Shown here one piece after another: positions 13,404 to 21,480 of a stretch of DNA of 35,214 bases (positions are counted from its first letter, which is position 1; each line of letters begins with the position of its first letter). The DNA comes from Planctomycetota bacterium. GTDB lineage: Bacteria; Planctomycetota; UBA1135. The stretch lies in contig JABHIE010000024.1 in assembly GCA_018671175.1 (NCBI GenBank), positions 1 through 35,214 on the forward strand, in the 5' to 3' direction. The position numbers were made by a program, and so were the translations under genes. The notes beneath the pieces are model-generated. The model made no database searches and was not told the origin of the DNA. It saw nothing but the letters and a program-made list of their open reading frames with translations.

Positions 13404-16400
13404 CTAGGGGTTCACTGGAATCGCTGGAGATAGCATGCCATTTGGCTCGGGCACAGTTGGCAGCCAGAGTGGGAAGAAAGCCGTGGGGAGCTCGCCGCCA
13501 ATTAGTTTGCGGAAACCGCGTTGAGAAATGATGGGTCGCTCGGCCGGGCCTGAAATATCTTGCTCGACAAACCAATCAAGGAAGTGTGAAATGCCAGGTA
13601 GGCGGCCAATAAAAGAAAGCGTGCGGATTGTCGCCTTGAGTTTGAGCGTTGTATCGGCCATCACCCAGCCTTTGCCATTGACCTCGAGAAGTGGGTGGTC
13701 GAGCTGAAGCTTTTCGACACGCATCGTGCCCGCGCCATTGGCCTGGAAAACGAATTCGCCTTTTTGGAAAACTGGAGGGTCGATACCCGCGGCTCGGAAA
13801 ATATCAGACAAAACCGGGACGGAACCGAGTGAGCCGTCATGGATTTTTGCCCAGCCATTACCCTTTAAGGTGAGCGGATTAGGCGTCGGGCCGGCCATGT
13901 CAATCATGCCGGCGACCGTGCCGCTGAGCGCACCAGGGAGGTTGAGTTGCTCTTGCAAGGTGTCAAGCTCAAGACCGCTTGCATAGAGCTTTGCCGAAAC
14001 AGGCGTGCCAGACTCAAAAGAAACATGGATGCTGCCGGGGTTTTTCGGGTGAGCGGTCTCAATGATTCCGGAAAGAAGTGAGGCTTCAAAATGAGTCAGG
14101 CTAGCACTTGATGGCGTGAGAGTGAGCCGACCCTTTGCCTTGCTGATGGGTAGGTTGGCGACATCCGCCCCGCCTTGATTGATTTGAATTTGAATACGAT
14201 CAGAGTTGCGGCGCTGCCATTGGAAATGCTCGATCTGCAAATCGGCCCGCCCTCGCTCCACAACAGGGCTTGCCGTTAATTGAAGGTCTCGCAACTCAAG
14301 TGAGCCTGTTGCAGAAAGCGCGGGGAAAGCATCTTTGCTAAGCGTTACATTGATAGTTAAATCAACAGGCGTTACGAGCGCCGACAAGCCAAGGTCGCGG
14401 ATGGCATTGGCGGGCGCTTCACCGAAAAAAGCAACACTCTCAGGGTGGATGCGAATGCCCGTTTGGGATTCCCAGCGCGTCGAAATCGACAGAGAGCCGT
14501 CTTGTTGAGCGATTAAATCAAAATCACGCGCGGTGGCCACACCCCATAAAGAGTGGAATTCAAGCTCGCTTGCCGTGAGGTGTAGGGGCGCAAGGCTGTG
14601 CAGTTGCCAATCACCTTGCACCGTTAGTGCGGGGAGGGCTTGACTCAAAAAGGCATCTTCTTGCGTTTTGATATTGAGCGGGTGTAGTCGAAAACTTGCG
14701 CTTAAATTTTCAGGAGCATCGAGTGGAATGAGAGCCTGTGCGCTCATCCGTGCCGTGCATTGATAGATGTCGAGCGCCGAAATACCCGCTTGGCTGGCCC
14801 ATTCATGAAGCAGCTCGGGCTCAAGAATGCACTGTCGCGTCGTGGCCAGCAGATCTTTATTTGGTGTAAGCGAAGCCGCAAATAAACCATGGCAGCTCTC
14901 GGCCGTAACCCGCGGCACAAAGATATGGAAGCCCTCGCTTAGCCCGCCTTCCGAAAGGCCCTCGCTTTTTGTGCTGTGATTGCTGGCCAGAAAAAGGTTA
15001 GCGTGCAGATGATTGGCCGTAAGTTGATTGGGTAAGTTGTTAACTTGCCCGTCGCTGATTTGATGCTGCAACAGGAAATTCGGAGACAGCCCGTCAAGCA
15101 AAACAGAAATCTGCGTCACCGTTTCTGCAGAGTAGGTCGGGTCAATCGCAGGGCGTTTGAGCTGTGGCACTAAACGGTCGAGTTGCTGCAGGCTTGGCTG
15201 CAAACCCTCAGCGTTAATTTGCAAACTTACGAGTGGTTTCTGTTGCAAGCCTCGGCTCTGTACAAAACCATGAGCGCTAGATTGGCCGCCATAAAGTTGC
15301 GCATCACCACTAAATCGGATGAGCCGGGGTTGCAGATGAATCTGCCCGCTCATGACGGGAATAGGCGGCAAAACGACCCCAGGAATCTGTGGTTGCAGCA
15401 AGACATCGTGAGCCTGCACATCTAAATAAAGACCAGGCTTAACCCCCGGCGTGCCGTAAATGCGCAGTTGGGCATTGGCCGCACCCTGCTGAGCCAGACC
15501 CAGCTGCTGCACAATCGGGTTAACATTAGGGATGCCATCTAAAGCCGCAAAAATAGACGCATCAAGTTGCGCTCGCTCGACATCAACCTGAATATCAATC
15601 GCCAGCCCTTTAGGAGTAAAATGCAGATGACCGAGTGCGTCAATTTCCGCTGTGCCTGCTGGCCCCTCAGCAAGGAAGCAAAGGTGTCGATCAGAAAAAG
15701 CCGCTAGCCCATGAAGGCCATCGGCTGGATATGGAAAACTAGGGCGCGTGCCATCCGCAGCCGGCAAACCGCTGTATGTAACCCCCAAATCGTCAAAGGA
15801 GGCCGCGGTAGCCCATCTAGGCGCGTCAGTTTGAAGCTCAGCATCGAGTGAAATCGAGTAGTCGAATGCAAAATCAGCGTTAGCCGCACCGCGCAATTGC
15901 AGGGCGTCAAGAATAGGGATGGCCTTGGGTGCCAATTTTCTTAGACGCGCGATTGCCGGGCCATCTGTGGCCATTGGATTGCTGGAGCCTCGCACGCGCA
16001 ACCACCAAGCGTCGGATTGCTCGAAAGGCGCCAGTTGCGTTTGGGTCGAGAGCTCGATCTCGTGGCTTTGCGCATCAAGCTGAAGATGCAAACCCGAATG
16101 CGAATCGCCCTGCGCGGAAAGTTGGAGTTTTGCGGTGAGCGTATCGAAACGCAAATCAGCGGTGATATCTTGCAGGCTGACTTGCACAGCGGGGACGGTT
16201 TGCGCCATTGCAAGCCATGACCCCCAATCGGGCATCTCGGCGTTTTGGTCGGGTACGGGTAGTTGCGCCAAGTCGTAAGACAAGTCGAGGCCGATGATCG
16301 TGGCCTGCTTCAGCAAAATAGTCGGCTCACTAAAGAGTCGGAAAGCGAGAGTCGCCGATGCGTGTGCTAAGTGCAAAACTTCGGCGCCGTTTTGGGTGAC

Positions 16401-16610
16401 GGTTAAACCTTGAATCGTCGCTTGGCCGCGCGCCCACGAGAAGGATGCGTCATCGACTTGCCAGTGAAGGGGGGCATCACCAAGCTCGCTGACTGTAAAT
16501 TCGCCCTGCAAATAGGAGGACGGAAGCGGAATCTCTAAACTAGCGGAAACGGCAATGCCGGCGGTAATGGCTAGCGAAAAAGCGGCGCGGCGAGATAGGC
16601 TGAGCATCAT
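13404..16610 (-). CDS. Large AsmA-like (YhdP/TamB-type) envelope protein
   Basis: 1068 residues. An N-terminal hydrophobic segment (about 7-24) anchors or exports it; the rest is predicted to be extended beta structure. The C-terminal region has the AsmA_2/DUF3971-type signature: GTVAGMIDMAGPTPNPLTLKGNG, GSLGSVPVLSDIFRAAG, QANGAGTMRVEKLQLDHPLLEVNGKGWV, then TLSFIGRLPGISHFLDWFV and a closing GP-x-x-xP motif. Proteins of this class form periplasm-spanning grooves that help move phospholipids to the outer membrane. Its ATG overlaps the alr stop in TAATG, so the two are translationally coupled. A wide span of low conservation (200-900) is typical. Exact subgroup uncertain. Confidence 0.85.
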   Translation of the reverse strand: MMLSLSRRAAFSLAITAGIAVSASLEIPLPSSYLQGEFTVSELGDAPLHWQVDDASFSWARGQATIQGLTVTQNGAEVLHLAHASATLAFRLFSEPTILLKQATIIGLDLSYDLAQLPVPDQNAEMPDWGSWLAMAQTVPAVQVSLQDITADLRFDTLTAKLQLSAQGDSHSGLHLQLDAQSHEIELSTQTQLAPFEQSDAWWLRVRGSSNPMATDGPAIARLRKLAPKAIPILDALQLRGAANADFAFDYSISLDAELQTDAPRWATAASFDDLGVTYSGLPAADGTRPSFPYPADGLHGLAAFSDRHLCFLAEGPAGTAEIDALGHLHFTPKGLAIDIQVDVERAQLDASIFAALDGIPNVNPIVQQLGLAQQGAANAQLRIYGTPGVKPGLYLDVQAHDVLLQPQIPGVVLPPIPVMSGQIHLQPRLIRFSGDAQLYGGQSSAHGFVQSRGLQQKPLVSLQINAEGLQPSLQQLDRLVPQLKRPAIDPTYSAETVTQISVLLDGLSPNFLLQHQISDGQVNNLPNQLTANHLHANLFLASNHSTKSEGLSEGGLSEGFHIFVPRVTAESCHGLFAASLTPNKDLLATTRQCILEPELLHEWASQAGISALDIYQCTARMSAQALIPLDAPENLSASFRLHPLNIKTQEDAFLSQALPALTVQGDWQLHSLAPLHLTASELEFHSLWGVATARDFDLIAQQDGSLSISTRWESQTGIRIHPESVAFFGEAPANAIRDLGLSALVTPVDLTINVTLSKDAFPALSATGSLELRDLQLTASPVVERGRADLQIEHFQWQRRNSDRIQIQINQGGADVANLPISKAKGRLTLTPSSASLTHFEASLLSGIIETAHPKNPGSIHVSFESGTPVSAKLYASGLELDTLQEQLNLPGALSGTVAGMIDMAGPTPNPLTLKGNGWAKIHDGSLGSVPVLSDIFRAAGIDPPVFQKGEFVFQANGAGTMRVEKLQLDHPLLEVNGKGWVMADTTLKLKATIRTLSFIGRLPGISHFLDWFVEQDISGPAERPIISQRGFRKLIGGELPTAFFPLWLPTVPEPNGMLSPAIPVNP

Positions 16611-17779
16611 TAAGTCGGATTATGATGCTTGTGTTTTAGCCCTTGTTGAGGTGTGGAACTTTCACACCAAACGCGGCGCACGCGAGCACCAATTGAGCAA
16701 GTGATTTCATAAGGAATGGTGCCAGCGGCCTCGGCGACTTCGGCGACAGATAGGCATTCGGCGCCATCGCGGCCGATTAAGGTCACTCGATCACCGATGT
16801 CAACGCCAGGGACATGCCCTACATCAATGGTGCAATAATCCATGGAAATCGCGCCGACGATGGGGCAGCGGCGACCGCGGATTAAAACGGCACCACGACC
16901 TTCGGAGCCGAGGCGGTAAGGCACGCCATCGTTGTAGCCGATAGGTAGTGTCGCGATACGAGTGGGGCGATGACTCACCCAACGGCCTCCGTAGCCCACG
17001 GGCGCGCCAGAGGGGAGGTCTTTTAGGAAAACGACCTGAGTGTGCAGAGAGAGGACTGGCCGCAAATTATGCTCGGCCGAAAGGGCATCGGGCAGGACAC
17101 CAAAGAGAGCGATGCCCGGGCGGACGGCGCCCCCGAGGGGTTGAAGCCCGGTGAAGAGCGCGGCTGAATTAGCGCAATGCGTCATGGGGACGGAAATGCC
17201 TGACGCCCGAAGCTCAGCCAAGACCGATTGAAACAAAGCATGATGCTCTGCCGTGTCGGGGTTGAGGCAACCTTCGCGAGCGGGGAAGTGAGTCATGACA
17301 CCGCGCAGCTCAAGGGCGGGCTCGTTGAGCAAGGCTTGCGCGACACGCAGAGCGGCTTCGGGACGCACACCAAGGCGGCCCATGCCACAATCGATTTTGA
17401 GGTGAACGCCTAGGCGTGCGCCATGTTGAGCAACCAATTGCCCGAGCGAATGGGCGCGCGACTCGGAGTGAATCCCGACTTCGATGTGGTGTCGCAAAAG
17501 AAGCGGCACCTCGGCATCAATCACCGTGCCTAAAACTAAAAGCGGCGTTGTGACACCTGCTTCACGCATTTCGAGGGCTTCGTGGGAGTCGCCGACACCA
17601 ATGCGCTCGACGCCTTCTTCTGCGCAAATCTGAGCCATGCGGCAAGCCCCGTGGCCGTAGGCGTTGGCCTTTAGCACGGGCCAAACCTCAGCCGCTCCCG
17701 CACAATGGCGCGCGATGGATAGGTTGTGGCGGAAAGCGGTGAGGTCGATCTCAGCCCAGGCGCGATGGTCGCGATTCAC
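16610..17779 (-). CDS. alr: Alanine racemase
   Basis: 389 residues from GTG 17779, normal length. PLP enzyme that makes D-alanine for peptidoglycan. AEIDLTAFRHNL opens the TIM barrel; VLKANAYGHG holds the PLP-binding Lys37; HLKIDCGMGRLG, MTHFPARE, THCANSAAL and VRPGIALFG follow. The second catalytic base is the Tyr in PVGYGGRW, and SMDYCTIDV and GDRVTLIG mark the C-terminal domain. It is 16 bp after the 397-aa exported protein and overlaps the AsmA-like gene by 1 bp. The presence of alr implies a peptidoglycan wall. Confidence 0.95.
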   Translation of the reverse strand: MNRDHRAWAEIDLTAFRHNLSIARHCAGAAEVWPVLKANAYGHGACRMAQICAEEGVERIGVGDSHEALEMREAGVTTPLLVLGTVIDAEVPLLLRHHIEVGIHSESRAHSLGQLVAQHGARLGVHLKIDCGMGRLGVRPEAALRVAQALLNEPALELRGVMTHFPAREGCLNPDTAEHHALFQSVLAELRASGISVPMTHCANSAALFTGLQPLGGAVRPGIALFGVLPDALSAEHNLRPVLSLHTQVVFLKDLPSGAPVGYGGRWVSHRPTRIATLPIGYNDGVPYRLGSEGRGAVLIRGRRCPIVGAISMDYCTIDVGHVPGVDIGDRVTLIGRDGAECLSVAEVAEAAGTIPYEITCSIGARVRRVWCESSTPQQGLKHKHHNPT

Positions 17780-17795
17780 GCCCTTAGATTAACAA

Positions 17796-18989
17796 TTAGC
17801 GACGACCGATGCCGAGTAAGCCCTCAGCTTTTAGGCTAGCAAGGACGCTTTCTTGGATTGGTTTTGGCTCAATCTTGCGGGCTTCAAGACCCTCGAGGAT
17901 CGAAACAAACCAGTCGTCTTCGTAAATGTCATCAGGAGGTGTTAATTTCCATTTTTTAACGGCATCAAAAAAAGCGAGGCGAGTGGGATACAGCTTGAGG
18001 ACCTCTCGCATTTTTGCGATGTCGTTTTCAACCATCACCCACGCCATGTTGATGGTGTCGCTGACTTTGCGGTCATATTTTTTGGGTAATGGCGCGTCAG
18101 GGTCAAGGAATTTGGTGGCGACTAAATCAATCAACGATTGATATTCATGCCAAGGCGTAAAATCATTTTCGATGAGGGCATAGACTTTGTTTTGTTCTGG
18201 CCCAGACATCGGCGAATGGATGTTTGTGATATTTCCGATGCGTCGACACCATGCAATCGCCTCGCAATCGCTCACACCAAACGACGCGCCACTAGCCCAA
18301 ATGTCATGCAAGCGAATGCCCTCGAAGAGGTCGCCATCTCGGTTGCGATAGACATGAGAAAAGTAATCTGCCGTTTTTTGGTGGCTTGAATCCCAATCTA
18401 GAGCGCCAACGGTTAAAGATTTCCAATATTTCTTTCGCGGCAAGAAGCCTGAAATGAGCTCAAGAATGGCCTGCGAGGGCTTCCCCTTTTGCACAGGATG
18501 CAAGAGCAACTTTTTCGCATACGACCATTGCCAATCTTGCTCATAAGGCACGGGTGTTTCACCGCGGTAGACCTTGCGAGCAAAGGATTTCCATGTCGCT
18601 GACCGCCGCTTGATTTTTTTAGTTTTGAGCTTTAGCGCCAGTGCGTAAGTGTCTGGGTTAAATGCCTGGAATGGGTCCCAAACACCAGTTTCTGCGGCAT
18701 CTAGGAAATGCGCAAGCTGCAAAAGCCGTTGCGCGAACGCCTCGTCAATCTGGGATAAATCGTCAAAAACCCAATGCAGAGTTTCTTCTTGCTCTTCGAG
18801 GCTCATCTCTTGCAAGCGTGTCAGCACAATGGCTGAAGTTGACCCTGGTTGAGGGGTTTCAAGAACGGCGTTTTGAGGTGCAATGCACAGGAGAAGCGAA
18901 GCGAACAGCATCAACAAAGGATACGGAATCTTGGAATAAAGGCGAAATTCAGCATTTAATCTTTGACATTGCCTAGTCGTATCTCGCAC
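17796..18989 (-). CDS. Exported protein of unknown function (397 aa)
   Basis: Not recognised. From GTG 18989 the N-terminus is basic (RDTTRQCQRLNAEFRLYSK) followed by a hydrophobic stretch (YPLLMLFASLLLCIAP), a signal peptide or anchor. The rest is mostly helical and charged, with Trp-rich motifs (WDPFQAFNPDTYALALK, WQWSYAKKLLLHP, HDIWASGASFGVSDCEAIAWCRRIGN). An alternative ATG at 18911 has a TATCCT box 6 bases upstream, but that start would leave the signal without basic residues. The GTG overlaps the histone promoter at 18963-18992. It heads the alr-AsmA-manC-ruvX run, with 16 bp to alr. An envelope or wall role is inference from location only. Confidence 0.65.
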   Translation of the reverse strand: MRDTTRQCQRLNAEFRLYSKIPYPLLMLFASLLLCIAPQNAVLETPQPGSTSAIVLTRLQEMSLEEQEETLHWVFDDLSQIDEAFAQRLLQLAHFLDAAETGVWDPFQAFNPDTYALALKLKTKKIKRRSATWKSFARKVYRGETPVPYEQDWQWSYAKKLLLHPVQKGKPSQAILELISGFLPRKKYWKSLTVGALDWDSSHQKTADYFSHVYRNRDGDLFEGIRLHDIWASGASFGVSDCEAIAWCRRIGNITNIHSPMSGPEQNKVYALIENDFTPWHEYQSLIDLVATKFLDPDAPLPKKYDRKVSDTINMAWVMVENDIAKMREVLKLYPTRLAFFDAVKKWKLTPPDDIYEDDWFVSILEGLEARKIEPKPIQESVLASLKAEGLLGIGRR

Positions 18990-18992
18990 AAT
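18963..18992 (+). promoter_or_regulatory. Promoter for the histone gene with a perfect -35
   Basis: TTGACA (18963-18968) is followed after 18 bp by CACAAT (18987-18992, 4/6). The predicted leader of about 60 nt contains a small hairpin GGCGG/CCGCC (19004-19008 with 19015-19019). It overlaps the first codons of the divergent 397-aa gene if that gene uses GTG 18989. Confidence 0.5.
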
Positions 18993-19057
18993 TTGCGCTC
19001 AAAGGCGGAATACCCCGCCGAAACCATACATTAACCCCCATTCTGAATTAAGTCATC

Positions 19058-19390
19058 ATGGCTCCAAAGAAGAAAGCAACCAAAAAGGTAGCCCCTAAGA
19101 AGGCCGCTAAAAAAGCTGCCCCTAAGAAGGCTGCAAAAAAAGCCGCTCCTAAAAAAGCTGCAAAGAAAGCTGCCCCTAAGAAGGCTGCAAAGAAGTCCAC
19201 AAAGCGCGCCGCTAAGAAAGTCGTCGACATGATCATCTCCAAGACACGCACCAAAAAGGCTGTCGAAGAGTGCAATGTCTCTTCTGATTTCTACGCCGCT
19301 CTTAACGAGTATGTCGTTTCGGCAATCTCTGCCGCTGAAGGCCGCGCCAAGTCAAACGGCCGCAAAACTCTGCGTCCACAAGACCTGTAA
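19058..19390 (+). CDS. Bacterial histone-fold protein with lysine-rich H1-like N-terminal tail
   Basis: 110 residues. Residues 1-56 are an almost pure Ala/Lys/Pro tail, containing four copies of a 9-residue unit APKKAAKK[A/S] (12-47). Residues 57-110 fit a single histone fold: MIISKTRTKKAVEE, NVSSDFYAALNEYVVSAISAAEGRAKSN as the long central helix, then GRKTLRPQDL, where R102-K-T104 and D109 match the loop-2 R-K-T...D element of archaeal and bacterial histones. It ends right there, so helix 3 is very short, as in DUF1931/Bd0055-like bacterial histones. Expected role: nucleoid DNA binding as a dimer, with the tail adding charge-based contacts and possible modification sites. Monocistronic, with its own promoter and terminator. 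No good Shine-Dalgarno sequence. Confidence 0.85.
   Translation: MAPKKKATKKVAPKKAAKKAAPKKAAKKAAPKKAAKKAAPKKAAKKSTKRAAKKVVDMIISKTRTKKAVEECNVSSDFYAALNEYVVSAISAAEGRAKSNGRKTLRPQDL
19091..19198 (+). repeat. Four tandem 27-bp repeats coding the histone tail
   Basis: Four in-frame 27-bp units code for APKKAAKKA three times and APKKAAKKS once. Synonymous differences between copies (AAG/AAA, GCT/GCC/GCA) show the array is not a very recent expansion, but such repeats can change copy number between strains. Confidence 0.8.
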
Positions 19391-19405
19391 ATCGGTTTTC
19401 GCTTG

Positions 19406-19440
19406 CGCTCTGCATGTTGATTCATGCAGAGCGTTTTTTT
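19406..19440 (+). terminator. Intrinsic terminator of the histone gene
   Basis: An 11-bp perfect stem (19406-19416 with 19423-19433) has a 6-nt loop and is followed by seven T (19434-19440). The T-run overlaps the last codon of tsaB on the other strand. There is no T-run on the minus side, so it should act only on the histone transcript. Confidence 0.85.
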
Positions 19441-20110
19441 ATGCCTTAGGGCTAGATCGGAAAGCGGCCGCTCGCAAATATAGAGGCGTTGCGTTCTCGA
19501 AAACTTCGAGTCTAGGAGCGTCAAGTGTCACGCCGCAAAACGCAGCATAATCAAGGATTTGAGCTGCATTTGGGTTGGTTTGAGCACCCAGAGAGGCGCG
19601 CTCGTCGGTGAAAAGACCGGGGTCGCCAAAGAAAGCTTCGCCCAGCGGGACGGCGGAATCGCACTGCTCTTGAGGCAAAATAAGAGGTGCGCTCAGCGTT
19701 TCAATTGCATCGCGCGTGCGCCTATAAGAAGCGTGATAGATCTCTTTGCGGTAGGCGTCTAATACAAAGTGTGCCGTTTGGTCGAGAGGCGCTTCAAGCA
19801 TTTTGGCTTGGAAGCCAACAACACCAGCGCAAGGTATCTCAAGCGCAAAACTTAAAGTGCGCGCAGCAGCGCAAGCGATGCGCAAACCCGTGTAAGAGCC
19901 TGGCCCAATACCGACGAGCACCGCTGAAAGTTGATTCTTGTTCACCCCCGCCTCTTTGAGGAGGTCGTCAATCTCAGAGAGGAGCGTCACACCGCGCTGG
20001 CCCGAGAAAAATCGCATATGTAAATCACGGCCTTGCGCATCTGCCTCAAAGCGAACGGCTACGCTGGCCTCGCGCCCTGATTGCTCGATGGCTAAAAGAG
20101 CGCCAGTCAC
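19439..20110 (-). CDS. tsaB: tRNA threonylcarbamoyladenosine biosynthesis protein TsaB
   Basis: 223 residues from GTG 20110. TsaB is the regulatory partner of TsaD in making the t6A37 modification of ANN-decoding tRNAs. The ASKHA-fold N-terminus LLAIEQSGREASVAV and the strongly conserved VGIGPGSYTGLRIACAAARTL are visible, followed by FVLDAYRKEIYHASY. The start of LLAIEQSG has Gln-Ser where the family has Asp-Thr-Ser. The GTG directly follows the glmM stop with no gap, so translation is coupled. It is the last gene of the long corC-tsaB run. Confidence 0.9.
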   Translation of the reverse strand: MTGALLAIEQSGREASVAVRFEADAQGRDLHMRFFSGQRGVTLLSEIDDLLKEAGVNKNQLSAVLVGIGPGSYTGLRIACAAARTLSFALEIPCAGVVGFQAKMLEAPLDQTAHFVLDAYRKEIYHASYRRTRDAIETLSAPLILPQEQCDSAVPLGEAFFGDPGLFTDERASLGAQTNPNAAQILDYAAFCGVTLDAPRLEVFENATPLYLRAAAFRSSPKA

Positions 20111-21478
20111 TTAAGCAAGGATGCCGTCTTCGCGAGCGGCGGCTTCGAGTGTGTCGAGCGATTGGCTGACATCGTTTTGCGTCTCGGCCTCAACCATGAG
20201 GCGTAGTAAAAGTTCAGTGCCAGAGAATCGCACGACCGTGCGACCTCGACCTTGAAGCTCAGCATCAATGGCTGCGCAAGCGGCAGAAAGAGCAGGAAGC
20301 TCACTCATTGGCGCCCGACGCGTGGCGGGCAAATTGCGCAACTCTTGGGGGAAATCGGCGTAACCCTTGGCGAAGTCAGAAGGCTCAAGACCGGCCTCGC
20401 AAATCGCTTGAGCGATCTTTAAGAAAGTGTAGAGGCCATCGCCACGGAAGCCGTGCTCAGACCCAAATAAAATGTGGCCCGATTTTTCGCCGCCCAAATT
20501 ACCACCAGTGGCTCTCATGCTTGCCGAAACATAGCGGTCGCCAACCTGTGTGCGATGCAGGCTTACACCGTCTTTAGAGAGCCACCGCTCAAGCGCGAGA
20601 TTGCTCATGACCGTCGCCGTGACGCGGTCGCCAGCTAGTGAACGACTGCGGCTTAGAAGGCTTCCTAGGCCGGCTAGGATGACATCCCCGTCGAGGATGC
20701 GGCCTGAACCATCGACCAGAATGCCGCGGTCGGCATCGCCATCGAGGGATACGCCTAAAACACAATCATGCTCTTTGGCGGCATCGGCGGCGGCCTGTGC
20801 ATGAAGCGCACCACAGTCGGCATTGATGTTGCTGCCATCAGGCTTGTCGTGGATGACGACTGGCTCTGCCCCGAAAGCTTTTAGGATGCGCTGAGCAATT
20901 TGAGATGCAGCCCCATTTGCGCAGTCGACCAAAACGCGCCAACCTTTCAAATCAAGGTCAGGGAAGGCGTCGGCTCTCAGCCAACCGATGTAGTCGGCGA
21001 CCAGGTTTTTTGCCCGCCGGATTTCGCCAAGTGGGCTATGCATCGTAAGCTCATTTTCGCACAGAAGCTCGGATTCGAGCTCAATCTCAACGGTGTCGCC
21101 CAGTTTGCTCCCGTCTGCGTTGAGCAACTTGACGCCATTGTCGTGGGCGGGGTTGTGTGACGCTGAGACAACAATGCCAGCGGAGTAATCACCATGAGCG
21201 GTTATGAACGCAATGCAAGGCGTAGTGGCCAAGCCCAAGACATCAACATGGACACCTGCACGAGCGAGACCTTCGGCAAGTGCCGCCGCGAAAGGCTCGC
21301 CGCTTTCACGACCGTCGTGGCCGATGACGACTTGGGTCGTCGTCGTATCGCCTTGCTGAGCCGCACGCCTTACGCGAAGCCCTAAAACATGACCAAGTCG
21401 CGTAAGCAACTCGGGTTGAAGTGGATATTCGCCCGCGCGGCCGCGGATGCCATCCGTACCAAAAAATTGTCGAGTCAA
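20111..21478 (-). CDS. glmM: Phosphoglucosamine mutase
   Basis: 455 residues from a TTG codon at 21478; FFGTDGIRG starts at residue 5, where it should, so the TTG start is well supported. It converts glucosamine-6-phosphate to glucosamine-1-phosphate for UDP-GlcNAc, the precursor of peptidoglycan and LPS. The phospho-Ser loop is VVSASHNP (Ser107), the metal loop is SLDGDADRG, the sugar loop includes GGEKSGHILF, and the phosphate loop is RFSGTELLLRLMVEAE. The start is 2 bp after the cdaR stop. Its pairing with cdaA and cdaR matters because GlmM can bind and inhibit CdaA in Firmicutes. Confidence 0.95.
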   Translation of the reverse strand: MTRQFFGTDGIRGRAGEYPLQPELLTRLGHVLGLRVRRAAQQGDTTTTQVVIGHDGRESGEPFAAALAEGLARAGVHVDVLGLATTPCIAFITAHGDYSAGIVVSASHNPAHDNGVKLLNADGSKLGDTVEIELESELLCENELTMHSPLGEIRRAKNLVADYIGWLRADAFPDLDLKGWRVLVDCANGAASQIAQRILKAFGAEPVVIHDKPDGSNINADCGALHAQAAADAAKEHDCVLGVSLDGDADRGILVDGSGRILDGDVILAGLGSLLSRSRSLAGDRVTATVMSNLALERWLSKDGVSLHRTQVGDRYVSASMRATGGNLGGEKSGHILFGSEHGFRGDGLYTFLKIAQAICEAGLEPSDFAKGYADFPQELRNLPATRRAPMSELPALSAACAAIDAELQGRGRTVVRFSGTELLLRLMVEAETQNDVSQSLDTLEAAAREDGILA

Positions 21479-21480
21479 AA

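Noticed and set aside
19091..19198. 27-bp tandem repeats considered as a CRISPR or minisatellite
   Set aside because: The units are in frame with no spacers and encode the lysine-rich histone tail, which explains them.
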